Shown in pieces: positions 51,857-61,911 of a stretch of 64,000 nt of DNA. The first letter of the stretch is position 1, and every line of letters starts with the position of its first letter. The DNA is from Streptomyces sp. S.PB5 (lineage in GTDB: Bacteria; Actinomycetota; Actinomycetes; Streptomycetales; Streptomycetaceae): NCBI RefSeq assembly GCF_030403745.1, contig NZ_JAQMWP010000006.1, positions 186,001 to 250,000 of the forward strand, given 5' to 3'. Below the pieces are notes generated by a model, which was not told where the DNA came from, ran no database searches, and was given only the letters and a program-made list of their open reading frames with translations. The translations under genes were made by a program, and so were the position numbers.

Positions 51857-53296
51857 ATGAGCAGTACAACCAACACGTCGACGCAGCACACGTCCACGAT
51901 CGGCTCGATCGGCACCCCGAGCCGACGCAACACCGAGCTCGCGCTGCTCGTGTTCGCCGTGATCATCCCGGTCTTCGCCTACGCCAACGTGGGCCTCGCC
52001 ATCAACGACGAGGTGCCCTCCGGCCTGCTGAGCTACGGCCTGGGCCTCGGCCTCCTGGCCGGCGTCGGCCATCTCGTCGTACGCAAGTTCGCGCCGTACG
52101 CCGACCCGCTGCTGCTGCCCCTCGCCACCCTCCTCAACGGACTCGGCCTGGTCGTCATCTGGCGGCTCGACCAGTCCGAACTGCTGCAGTCGATCAACCA
52201 GGCCGGCAACGCGGCCTCCCGGCAGCTGCTCTACACGGCCATGGGCATCGCCCTGTTCATCGTCGTGCTGATCTTCCTCAAGGACCACCGCGTCCTGCAG
52301 CGCTACACCTACATCTCGATGGTCGGCGCACTGGTGCTGCTCCTGCTGCCGCTGGTCCCGGGCCTCGGCACCTCCATCTACGGCGCCAAGATCTGGATCT
52401 CGGTCGCCGGATTCTCCATCCAGCCCGGTGAGTTCGCGAAGATCGTCCTGGCGATCTTCTTCGCCGGCTACCTGATGGTGAAGCGGGACGCGCTCGCCCT
52501 GGCCAGCCGCCGCTTCATGGGCCTGTACCTGCCCCGCGGCCGCGACCTCGGACCGATCCTGGTCGTCTGGTTCATCTCGATCCTGATCCTGGTCTTCGAG
52601 ACCGACCTCGGCACATCGCTGCTGTTCTTCGGGATGTTCGTCATCATGCTGTACGTCGCCACCGAGCGGACCAGCTGGATCGTCTTCGGTCTGCTGATGT
52701 CCGCCGCCGGCGCCGTCGGCGTCGCCAGCTTCGAACCGCACGTCCAACAGCGCGTCCAGGCCTGGCTCGACCCGATGAAGGAATACACGCTCTCCCGGCA
52801 GGGCGTCGCCGGCCACTCCGAGCAGGCCATGCAGGCACTGTGGGCGTTCGGCTCCGGCGGCACCCTCGGCACCGGCCTCGGCCAGGGCCACTCCGACCTC
52901 ATCCGGTTCGCCGCCAACTCCGACTTCATCCTCGCCACCTTCGGCGAAGAGCTGGGCCTGGCCGGCATCATGGCGATCCTCGTGCTCTACGCCCTGATCG
53001 TCGAGCGCGGAGTGCGCACCGCCCTCGCCGCCCGCGACCCCTTCGGCAAGCTCCTCGCCATCGGCCTCTCCGGCGCCTTCGCCCTCCAGGTCTTCGTGGT
53101 CGCCGGCGGCGTCATGGGCCTGATCCCGCTGACCGGTATGACGATGCCGTTCCTCGCCTCCGGCGGATCCGCGATCATCGCCAACTGGGCACTCATCGGC
53201 ATCCTGCTGAGAATCAGCGACACCGCCCGCCGTCCGGCGCCCGCCCCCGCACCCAGCCCCGACGCCGAGATGACCCAGGTGGTCCGCCCGTCATGA
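51857..53296 (+). CDS. rodA: FtsW/RodA/SpoVE-type SEDS glycosyltransferase
   Basis: A 479-residue membrane protein with about twelve segments of the SEDS fold. Landmarks: FSIQPGEFAKIVLAIF, ETDLGTSLLFF (with the catalytic-type Asp) and the long extracellular loop with YTLSRQGVAGHSEQAMQALWAFGSGGTLGTGLGQG. SEDS proteins polymerise lipid II in partnership with a class B PBP. Its stop overlaps the pbpA start as ATGA, marking it as the partner of that PBP. Assignment as RodA rather than FtsW is by gene order, not by sequence. Confidence 0.93.
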   Translation: MSSTTNTSTQHTSTIGSIGTPSRRNTELALLVFAVIIPVFAYANVGLAINDEVPSGLLSYGLGLGLLAGVGHLVVRKFAPYADPLLLPLATLLNGLGLVVIWRLDQSELLQSINQAGNAASRQLLYTAMGIALFIVVLIFLKDHRVLQRYTYISMVGALVLLLLPLVPGLGTSIYGAKIWISVAGFSIQPGEFAKIVLAIFFAGYLMVKRDALALASRRFMGLYLPRGRDLGPILVVWFISILILVFETDLGTSLLFFGMFVIMLYVATERTSWIVFGLLMSAAGAVGVASFEPHVQQRVQAWLDPMKEYTLSRQGVAGHSEQAMQALWAFGSGGTLGTGLGQGHSDLIRFAANSDFILATFGEELGLAGIMAILVLYALIVERGVRTALAARDPFGKLLAIGLSGAFALQVFVVAGGVMGLIPLTGMTMPFLASGGSAIIANWALIGILLRISDTARRPAPAPAPSPDAEMTQVVRPS

Positions 53297-54765
53297 ACAA
53301 ACCCCTGCGCCGGATCGCGATCTTCTGCGGCCTCCTCGTCCTCACCCTGCTCATCCGCGACAACTGGCTCCAGTACGTCAAGGCGGACGAACTGCGCACG
53401 GACACCGACAACCGCCGCGTCGCCATCGAGCGGTACGCCACCCCGCGCGGCGACATAATCGTCGACGGCAAGGCCATCACCGGCCACAGCACCACCTCGG
53501 GCGACTTCAAGTACAAGCGCACCTACAAGGACGGCGCCATGTGGGCGCCCGTCACCGGCTTCGTCTCCCAGGCCTACGGCGCCAACCAGCTGGAGAACCT
53601 CGAGGACGGCATCCTCACCGGCAACGACGACCGGCTCTTCTTCCGCAACACCCTGGACATGATCACGGGCAAGGCGAAGGAGGGCGGCAACGTCGTCACC
53701 ACCCTCAACTCCGCAGCCCAGAAGGCCGCCTACGAAGGCCTCGCCAAGCGCGGCAAGGGCGCGGTCGTCGCCCTGGAGCCGTCCACCGGCAAGATCCTCG
53801 CGCTGGCCTCCTACCCGTCGTACGACCCCGGGACGATCGCCGGCGGCAGCGAGGCGGACGAGAAGGCCTGGAAGGCCCTCGACAAGAAGAACAACCCCGA
53901 CGACCCGATGCTCAACCGGGCACTGCGCGAGGTCTACCCGCCCGGCTCGACCTTCAAGGTCCTCACCGCGGCCGCCGCCCTGGAGGACGGCCTGTACGAC
54001 AGCGCCGACGAAAAGACCGACTCGCCGCTGCCCTGGACCCTGCCCGGCACGGTCACCCCGCTGAAGAACGAGGGCAACATCCCCTGCAAGAACGCCACCC
54101 TCCGGGTCGCCCTGCAGTGGTCCTGCAACACCGTCTTCGGCAAGATCGGCTACGACCTCGGCAACGACAAGATGCTGGAAGAGGCCAAGAAGTTCGGCTT
54201 CACCGAGGAGCAGTTCACCCCGGTCCGCTCCAGCGCCTCCGTCTTCTCCGAGGACATGGCCGACTCCGAGGTCGCCCTGTCCTCCATCGGCCAGTTCAAC
54301 ACCGCCGCGACCCCGCTGCAGATGGCCATGGTCGCCTCCGCGGTCGCCAACGACGGCGTCCTGATGAAGCCGTACATGGTCGACGAGCTGCAGGCCTCGA
54401 ACCTCGACGTCATCGAGAAGAACGACCCGACGGAGTACAGCCGGCCGATGTCGGCGAAGACCGCGCAGATCGTGCAGTCGCTGATGGAGACGGTCGTCGA
54501 GAAGGGCACCGGCACGACCGCCCAGATCGACGGCGGCGTCACCGTCGGCGGCAAGACCGGCACCGCCCAGCACGGCGAGAACAACAGCAAGAACCCGTAC
54601 GCGTGGTTCATCTCGTACGCCAAGCTCGGCGACGGCAGCAAGCCCGTCGCCGTGGCCGTGGTCGTCGAGGACGAGAGCGCGGTCCGCGAGAACATCTCCG
54701 GCAGTGGCCTCGCGGCACCCATCGCGAAGAGCGTGATGGAGGCGGTCATCAACTCCAAGAAGTGA
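53293..54765 (+). CDS. pbpA: Class B penicillin-binding protein, PbpA type
   Basis: A 490-residue peptidoglycan transpeptidase. An N-terminal anchor at about 8-21 is followed by a dimerisation region with RYATPRGDIIVDG. The transpeptidase domain has S219-TF-K222, S277-C-N279 and K421-T-G423, the three serine-peptidase motifs of PBPs. It crosslinks glycan made by the coupled SEDS protein during polar growth or sporulation. The following pknB gene lies 168 bp away; no PknA gene intervenes. Confidence 0.94.
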   Translation: MNKPLRRIAIFCGLLVLTLLIRDNWLQYVKADELRTDTDNRRVAIERYATPRGDIIVDGKAITGHSTTSGDFKYKRTYKDGAMWAPVTGFVSQAYGANQLENLEDGILTGNDDRLFFRNTLDMITGKAKEGGNVVTTLNSAAQKAAYEGLAKRGKGAVVALEPSTGKILALASYPSYDPGTIAGGSEADEKAWKALDKKNNPDDPMLNRALREVYPPGSTFKVLTAAAALEDGLYDSADEKTDSPLPWTLPGTVTPLKNEGNIPCKNATLRVALQWSCNTVFGKIGYDLGNDKMLEEAKKFGFTEEQFTPVRSSASVFSEDMADSEVALSSIGQFNTAATPLQMAMVASAVANDGVLMKPYMVDELQASNLDVIEKNDPTEYSRPMSAKTAQIVQSLMETVVEKGTGTTAQIDGGVTVGGKTGTAQHGENNSKNPYAWFISYAKLGDGSKPVAVAVVVEDESAVRENISGSGLAAPIAKSVMEAVINSKK

Positions 54766-54933
54766 CCCCCATCACGTCCCCTTCACAACGGTGCACGTTG
54801 CGATACCGGTCCTGTATCGGGTGACGCACTTGGACAGGTCACACAAAGCCAGCCGGGTACGGTAGGCCCGGACGGCAGCCTCCGACCGCACACCCGTGCC
54901 GGTCGGGACCGACGGAGAGGGCTGGTAGGAAGC

Positions 54934-56922
<1,989 letters not shown>

Positions 56923-56960
56923 CGGCCCGCCCGCACGGAGGCCTGAAGCCGCCTCCGGCA

Positions 56961-57007
56961 ACGACTGAGCCCCGGCTCCCTCACACAGGGAGCCGGGGCT
57001 CAGTCGT
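56961..57007. terminator. Very long stem-loop after pknB
   Basis: A perfect 21-bp stem (56961-56981 with 56987-57007) closes a CACAC loop. It lies between the convergent pknB and sortase genes. A partial copy of its right arm, CGGGGCTCAGTCGTAC, repeats at 57012-57027. Confidence 0.93.
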
Positions 57008-57044
57008 ACAGGGATCGGGGCTCAGTCGTACGGCGAACTTCCCG

Positions 57045-57788
57045 CTACCGAAGTTCCTTCGGCACAGTCCGCTCGCTGTCCACCTTCTCCACCCGCACCA
57101 GCTCCCCCCACACCACATACCGGTACCGGGACGTGTAGACGGGCGTGCAGGTCGTCAGGGTGATGTACTTGCCGGCCTTCTTCTTGCCCGACTCCTTCGG
57201 GACGGCCTCCAGCACCTTCACGTTGTACTTCGACGTCTCGGGAAGGATCGCGTACGCCTTGTAGACGTACCACTTGTCCTTCGTCTCGAAGACGATCGCG
57301 TCGCCCTTCTCGATCTTGTCGATGTTGTGGAACTTGGCGCCGTGACCGTCGCGATGGGCGGCCAGCGAGAAGTTGCCGTCCTTGCCGGACATCGGGAGCG
57401 TCGCCTTGACCGGGTCCGTGTAGTACCCCGCCACACCGTCGTTGAGGATCTTCGACGTCGTGCCCTTCTCCACCAGCACCTCGCCGCCGCTCATCGCGGG
57501 AACATGCAGGAACCCGATGCCGTTCCTCGTGTTCAGCGCACCCGGCCCGCTGTCCTGGGCCCAGTTGTCGCGGACCTTGTCGGCCTGTTTGCCGGCCTCG
57601 CGGTCGGCGATGACGTTCGTCCACCACAGCGAGTAGACGACGAACAGCCCGAGCACCAGGCCCGCCGTGATGAGGAGTTCACCGAAGACACTGACCGCCA
57701 TGGCGACACAGCCCATACGGCGCCGACGCGGCGCGGGCGGGGCATTGTCGGTACCGGTGTGCTCTTGCTGGTCGGTGGTCGCTGCCAC
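57045..57788 (-). CDS. srtE2: Class E sortase, SrtE2 position
   Basis: A 247-residue transpeptidase. A cytoplasmic basic head and one membrane helix at about 29-54 precede the catalytic domain. Active residues: His145 in AAHRDGHG, Cys214 in TLTTCTP and the Arg of SRYRYVVWG. Class E sortases cleave LAXTG-type signals and attach chaplins and other surface proteins to the wall. The order pknB then two sortases matches S. coelicolor SCO3848-3850 (from memory). Confidence 0.92.
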   Translation of the reverse strand: MAATTDQQEHTGTDNAPPAPRRRRMGCVAMAVSVFGELLITAGLVLGLFVVYSLWWTNVIADREAGKQADKVRDNWAQDSGPGALNTRNGIGFLHVPAMSGGEVLVEKGTTSKILNDGVAGYYTDPVKATLPMSGKDGNFSLAAHRDGHGAKFHNIDKIEKGDAIVFETKDKWYVYKAYAILPETSKYNVKVLEAVPKESGKKKAGKYITLTTCTPVYTSRYRYVVWGELVRVEKVDSERTVPKELR

Positions 57789-57801
57789 TGGTCATCTGCC
57801 C

Positions 57802-58911
57802 TTACTGGACGAGCGCATCCGGCTTGCCCTTGCTGCGCGGCCGTTCCTCGACCATCTTGCCCCAGACGATCAACCGGTACTTGCTGGTGAACTCCGGTGT
57901 GCACGTCGTCAGCGTGATGTAGCGGCCCGCCGCGGTGAACCCGCCCTGCTTCGGAATCGCGTCCAGCACACTGGTGTTGCTCGGCGGCGTCACCGGCAGG
58001 GACGACGTCATCTTGTACACGTAGTACTCGTCCTGCGTCTCCACGATGATCGCGTCGCCCGCACTGAGCCTGTTGATGTACCGGAACGGCTCGCCGTGCG
58101 TGTTCCGGTGCCCCGCCAGCCCGAAGTTCCCGGCCTTCGCACTCGGCATCGCCGTCTTCAGCGGGCCCTCTGAGTAGTGCCCGACCATGCCCCGGTCCAG
58201 CACCTTCTTACTGTTGACGCCCTCCGCTATCGGCACGACCACGTCCAGCTTCGGAATGTGCAGCAGCGCGAACCCCTGCCCCGGCTCGAACTCGCCCGGC
58301 GCCCGCTTCCCGCTCTCCCACTCCTCCTGAAGGTTGCTCGCCTCCTTGCCGGCCTGCGCGTGCGCCCGCACGTTCGTCCACCACAGCTGGTAGGTGACGA
58401 ACAGCAGCATCAGCACACCGGTGGTGATGAACACCTCACCGATCGCCCGGCTCGCCAGCACCGCAGGGCTCGCCTTGCGCGCCCGCGCCTGCCGCCGGGC
58501 CTCGACCCGCGAGAGCGGAACCGACGGCGAATCCTCCGCCGTTTCCTCGGCAGCGGGCCTCGGTACGCCCCCATGGCGCCCACCACGCCGCTTGGCGGCC
58601 TTTCTGCGGGCCGCACGGCCCCCCGTGGGGGTTCCCGTGGCTCCTGTGGCGGATGAGGCGTCAGAGGCCGCTACAGACCCGCCCTCTGCCCCTATTCGGG
58701 ACGGCGGCGGCTCCGGCATCCGTATCGCCAACGTCTCGTCGTCGGCCGGCGGCACCCAGGGCTCCCCGACACCCGCGTTCGCCGCGCCCCCCGAGTCGTA
58801 CGACGCACTGTCGTACCCACTCTCGTACCACTCCCCAAGCGCACCGGCATCCTCGTACGACTGCTCCCCGTACGAGGTCCCGGACTCGCGCTCGGGGCGC
58901 AGTGCGGTCAC
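57802..58911 (-). CDS. srtE1: Class E sortase, SrtE1 position, with long cytoplasmic head
   Basis: A 369-residue sortase. About 170 residues rich in Ala, Gly, Glu and Tyr/Ser (SYEDAGALGEWYESGYDSASYDSG) precede the membrane helix (VFITTGVLMLLFVTYQLWW), longer than in the neighbouring sortases. The catalytic His is in AGHRNTHGEP, Cys337 in TLTTCTPEF and Arg346 in SKYRLIVWG. The GTG start overlaps the trpG stop as GTGA. The long head might interact with division or kinase proteins; that is inference. Confidence 0.92.
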   Translation of the reverse strand: MTALRPERESGTSYGEQSYEDAGALGEWYESGYDSASYDSGGAANAGVGEPWVPPADDETLAIRMPEPPPSRIGAEGGSVAASDASSATGATGTPTGGRAARRKAAKRRGGRHGGVPRPAAEETAEDSPSVPLSRVEARRQARARKASPAVLASRAIGEVFITTGVLMLLFVTYQLWWTNVRAHAQAGKEASNLQEEWESGKRAPGEFEPGQGFALLHIPKLDVVVPIAEGVNSKKVLDRGMVGHYSEGPLKTAMPSAKAGNFGLAGHRNTHGEPFRYINRLSAGDAIIVETQDEYYVYKMTSSLPVTPPSNTSVLDAIPKQGGFTAAGRYITLTTCTPEFTSKYRLIVWGKMVEERPRSKGKPDALVQ

Positions 58912-59546
58912 GCCGAGGCCCTGCCCACCACCGGGGCCAGCCCCGCGCTTCTCGCCACCGCACCCCGGTCGCCGCACTCCACCAGCCAGTTGGCCAGCAT
59001 CAGATGCCCGTGCTCCGTCAGCACCGACTCGGGGTGGAACTGCACGCCCTCGACAGGCAGTTCACGGTGGCGCAGCCCCATGATGATCCCGTCGTGCGTC
59101 CGAGCCGTGACCTCCAGCTCGGCCGGCACCGTCCCCGGCTCCGCGGCGAGCGAGTGATAGCGGGTCGCGGTGAAGGGCGTCGGCAGACCCGCGAACACAC
59201 CCTTGCCCTCGTGCTCCACCAACGACGTCTTGCCATGCAGCAATTCCGGCGCACGGTCCACGACCCCGCCGTACGCCACCTGCATCGACTGCATCCCCAG
59301 GCACACACCGAAGACCGGCACCCCGGTCGCCGCGCAGTGCCGCACCATCTCGATGCAGACGCCCGCCTCCTCCGGCGTCCCCGGACCCGGCGACAGCAGA
59401 ACGCCGTCGAAACCGTCCTGGGCATGCGCCGTCGACACCTCGTCGTTGCGCAGCACCTCGCACTCGGCGCCGAGCTGGTACAGGTACTGCACGAGGTTGA
59501 AGACGAAGCTGTCGTAGTTGTCGACGACGAGAATCCGCGCACTCAC
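58908..59546 (-). CDS. trpG: Glutamine amidotransferase TrpG/PabA
   Basis: A 212-residue class I glutaminase subunit. The nucleophile Cys is in VFGVCLGMQ, and the His-Glu pair in QFHPESVLTEHG; RILVVDNYDSFVFNLVQYL starts the fold. It supplies ammonia to anthranilate or aminodeoxychorismate synthase. No trpE or pabB is in the window, so it may serve both, as amphibolic subunits do. The GTG overlaps the small membrane gene stop and its stop overlaps srtE1. The position matches Mycobacterium tuberculosis trpG, between crgA and pknB (from memory). Confidence 0.92.
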   Translation of the reverse strand: MSARILVVDNYDSFVFNLVQYLYQLGAECEVLRNDEVSTAHAQDGFDGVLLSPGPGTPEEAGVCIEMVRHCAATGVPVFGVCLGMQSMQVAYGGVVDRAPELLHGKTSLVEHEGKGVFAGLPTPFTATRYHSLAAEPGTVPAELEVTARTHDGIIMGLRHRELPVEGVQFHPESVLTEHGHLMLANWLVECGDRGAVARSAGLAPVVGRASA

Positions 59547-59704
59547 TGGTTGTCCACCGTCACATCGTTGAAGGGCAGCAGCGGTTCGGCCCACGGAAAG
59601 ACGTACTGGAACAGGACATAAACCACAGCCAGCACCAGCACGAGCGAAATCAACACCCGCACCCATGCGTTCCCCGGCAGATGCCGCCAGATCCAGCCGT
59701 ACAT
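59543..59704 (-). CDS. Small membrane protein of 53 residues
   Basis: MYGWIWRHLPGNAWVRV leads into one hydrophobic helix (LISLVLVLAVVYVLFQYVF) and a short acidic tail (PFNDVTVDNQ). The stop overlaps the trpG start as GTGA, and the gene is 53 bases downstream of a third sortase. The upstream frame extends to 59860 with no conserved sequence, so the ATG at 59704 is used. Function unknown; a role with sortases or CrgA is possible by position only. Confidence 0.8.
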   Translation of the reverse strand: MYGWIWRHLPGNAWVRVLISLVLVLAVVYVLFQYVFPWAEPLLPFNDVTVDNQ

Positions 59705-59757
59705 GCCGTCCCTTCCGTCGCACCACGGCACCAGACTCACGCCGTACAGCCACCAGA

Positions 59758-60447
59758 CTAACGGCGCAGCGCTTCCGGTTTCCCTTCCTCCACAGGCTGT
59801 GTGGAGTCCAGATGCGCCCACACGATCAGCCGGTGGCTGTGCCCCCACTCCGGATCGCACGTGGTCAGGGTGAGATAGCGGCCCGACCGCGTATACCCCG
59901 ACTTACGTGGCACAGGATCGATCACCTCAACGTCCGTGGGCACGGTTTTGTAGGGCCCTTTGTCGATCCGATACGTGAACCAGGTCGTCCCGTCCGTCAG
60001 CACCACCGCGTCCCCGCGCCGCAGCTTGGGAAAGTCCTTGAAGGGATCGCCGTACGTCCGCCGGTGCCCGGCCACGGAGAAGTTGCCCTCCTCGCCGAGC
60101 TGCGAGGTCCGCGCGTAGTGCCCAAGGCCCTTCTTCAGCGTGCCGACGGCCGTACCCTCCAACACCGGCTTGTTCCACGTGAAACCAAGACGCGGGATGT
60201 ACATGATCGCGAAGGGTTTACCGCTCTTGTACGGCGCCGGCTCGGCCGGAGCCGCCTCGGCACCCCCCGTCGCCTTGGGCTGTTCCACGCTCCCCTTGGC
60301 CCACTGGTCCTGCAGCTGGTCGATCTGGTCGCCCATGACGTTGTCGGCCTTCACGCCGGTCCAGAAGAGCACGTAGACCACGAACAGACAGATCAAGGCG
60401 CCCACGGTGATGCACAGCTCGCTGACGGTCCTGACGACGACACGCAC
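59758..60447 (-). CDS. Third class E sortase
   Basis: A 229-residue sortase with a short head and a membrane helix near the N-terminus (ELCITVGALICLFVVYVLFW). The catalytic His is in VAGHRRTYGDP, Cys197 in TLTTCDPEW and Arg206 in SHRLIVWAH. The motif has Asp after Cys where the other two have Thr. The GTG start has GGAG six bases upstream. A parS-like 14-mer lies within this gene at 60172-60185. Its substrate set relative to SrtE1/E2 cannot be told. Confidence 0.9.
   Translation of the reverse strand: MRVVVRTVSELCITVGALICLFVVYVLFWTGVKADNVMGDQIDQLQDQWAKGSVEQPKATGGAEAAPAEPAPYKSGKPFAIMYIPRLGFTWNKPVLEGTAVGTLKKGLGHYARTSQLGEEGNFSVAGHRRTYGDPFKDFPKLRRGDAVVLTDGTTWFTYRIDKGPYKTVPTDVEVIDPVPRKSGYTRSGRYLTLTTCDPEWGHSHRLIVWAHLDSTQPVEEGKPEALRR
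60172..60185. other. Near-perfect parS-like site
   Basis: GTTCCACGTGAAAC differs from the perfect parS 14-mer at one base (C for T in the left arm). The preceding T matches the 16-bp form. It lies inside the third sortase gene, about 35 kb from the perfect parS. ParB binding is likely but weaker. Confidence 0.6.
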
Positions 60448-60466
60448 CGGCGGCTCCAGAAGAGAC

Positions 60467-61246
60467 CTACTCCACAGGCTTGGCGTACTGCAGATCCACT
60501 GTGCCCGAGTAGCCGGGCAGAGTCACCGCCTCTTCGTCCTCGACTTTCCAGCCGAGCCCGTAGACGTTGACGTACACCATGTAGTTCTGGATCGCCGGAC
60601 TCGCCGCAAGCGACTCCCGCAACTTCTCCGGATCCCCGACCGCGGTGATCTTGTACGGCGGCGAGTAGACCCGGCCCTGGAGGATCAGGGTGTTGCCCAC
60701 GCAGCGCACGGCACTCGTGGAGATCAACCGCTGGTCCATGACCTTGATGCCCTGGGCGCCGCCCTGCCACAGCGCGTTCACCACGGCCTGGAGGTCCTGC
60801 TGGTGAATGACGAGATAGTCGGGCTGCGGCTCGGGATAGCCGGGAAGCTTGGCGGTGGCGTCCGGCGGAGCGTCGTTGAGCGTGACGGAAATCGCCTCGC
60901 CCTTCAGCTGCTGGGTGCCCGCCTTCTTCTCCAACGCCGCGAGCTTGTCGTCCTCGGCCTTGGTGCTGCCGTCGTCCCGCTCGGCCAGCGCCTCCACGTC
61001 ATCCCGCAGCGCACCATTGGTCTCGTCCAGCTGACCGTTCTTGTGGCTGCGCTCCTGGATGAGGTCGGAAAGCTTCAGCAACGAGGCGTCCGTGCGGATG
61101 TTGGTGCCCTTGGCCGTGTTGAAGCTCGTGAAGAAGATCAGGCCGGCGAGCGCGAAGACGGCCACCGTGAGCAGCCGCACAGGCCGGAAACCCCGACTGC
61201 GGGCAGGACTGGATTCGGCCTGGGGGGAGTCGGCAGAATTGCTCAA
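60467..61246 (-). CDS. DUF881-family extracytoplasmic protein
   Basis: A 259-residue membrane-anchored protein: one helix near residues 25-42 (LLTVAVFALAGLIFFTSF), a coiled-coil stretch (SDLIQERSHKNGQLDETNGALRDDVEAL) and a DUF881 domain (GEAISVTLND, LVIHQQDLQAVVNALWQGGAQGIKV). In actinobacteria DUF881 genes sit beside crgA and division genes (Rv0012 in M. tuberculosis, from memory). It is divergent from crgA and starts the sortase-trpG group. Function unknown. Confidence 0.9.
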   Translation of the reverse strand: MSNSADSPQAESSPARSRGFRPVRLLTVAVFALAGLIFFTSFNTAKGTNIRTDASLLKLSDLIQERSHKNGQLDETNGALRDDVEALAERDDGSTKAEDDKLAALEKKAGTQQLKGEAISVTLNDAPPDATAKLPGYPEPQPDYLVIHQQDLQAVVNALWQGGAQGIKVMDQRLISTSAVRCVGNTLILQGRVYSPPYKITAVGDPEKLRESLAASPAIQNYMVYVNVYGLGWKVEDEEAVTLPGYSGTVDLQYAKPVE

Positions 61247-61387
61247 CGTACCCTTATCTCCTTCGGCGCCGCGGAAGCACTACGCTAACTGACGCCCGGG
61301 GGAGCACTAAGTGTCCCCTTGTACGCTGCCCCGAGCCCGACCCAGTTACCTGCGCGGCCACGCAGCGCATCGACAGGAGAGACCCTC

Positions 61388-61642
61388 GTGCCGAAGTCAC
61401 GTATCCGCAAGAAGGCCGATTACACGCCGCCGCCCGCGAAGCAGGCGACGAGCATCAAGCTGAACAGCCGCGCCTGGGTCGCACCCGTCATGCTGGCCTT
61501 GTTCGTCATCGGGCTGGCCTGGATCGTCGTCTTCTATGTGACCGACGGTTCGCTGCCCATCGACCAGCTGGACAACTGGAACATCGTGGTCGGCTTCGGC
61601 TTCATCGCCGCCGGCTTCGGTGTCTCCACGCAGTGGAAGTAG
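61388..61642 (+). CDS. crgA: Cell division regulator CrgA
   Basis: An 84-residue protein, the length of S. coelicolor CrgA. A basic head with PKSRIRKKADYTPPP is followed by two membrane helices (APVMLALFVIGLAWIVVFYV and NIVVGFGFIAAGFGV). CrgA delays FtsZ ring formation during aerial growth and in mycobacteria recruits FtsI. The GTG at 61388 has CAGGAGAGACC upstream. The DnaA-box cluster starts 24 bases after its stop. Confidence 0.94.
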   Translation: MPKSRIRKKADYTPPPAKQATSIKLNSRAWVAPVMLALFVIGLAWIVVFYVTDGSLPIDQLDNWNIVVGFGFIAAGFGVSTQWK

Positions 61643-61666
61643 CTCTGCCCCAAGCTATTCGCTGAG

Positions 61667-61902
61667 TTATCCACAGATCGCCAAAATATCCACAGGCTGC
61701 CTGGGGACAATAGAACGACGATCTGTGGATAACTCACACAGGGTTGACGCCGATACGACTGCCACACCGTTCGCCCGGAAGCTTGTTCGCCCCCTGTCTG
61801 ACCTGCGAAAACACGGGTGGAGGACAGGGGGCACAGTTGTTCGCGCACACTATGCACAAGATTCGCCACCCGCTGTGGACAACTGATCTGCTCAGTGGAC
61901 AA
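61667..61902. other. Cluster of DnaA boxes between crgA and a rhomboid gene
   Basis: Within 236 bp there are two perfect TTATCCACA boxes (61667-61675 on +, 61724-61732 on -), one perfect TTGTCCACA box (61874-61882 on -) and three boxes one base off (61686-61694, 61702-61710, 61894-61902). This gap has no gene. From memory, S. coelicolor has DnaA-box clusters H69, H24 and D78 around oriC; this place fits H69. Confidence 0.8.
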
Positions 61903-61911
61903 CCCACCAGC

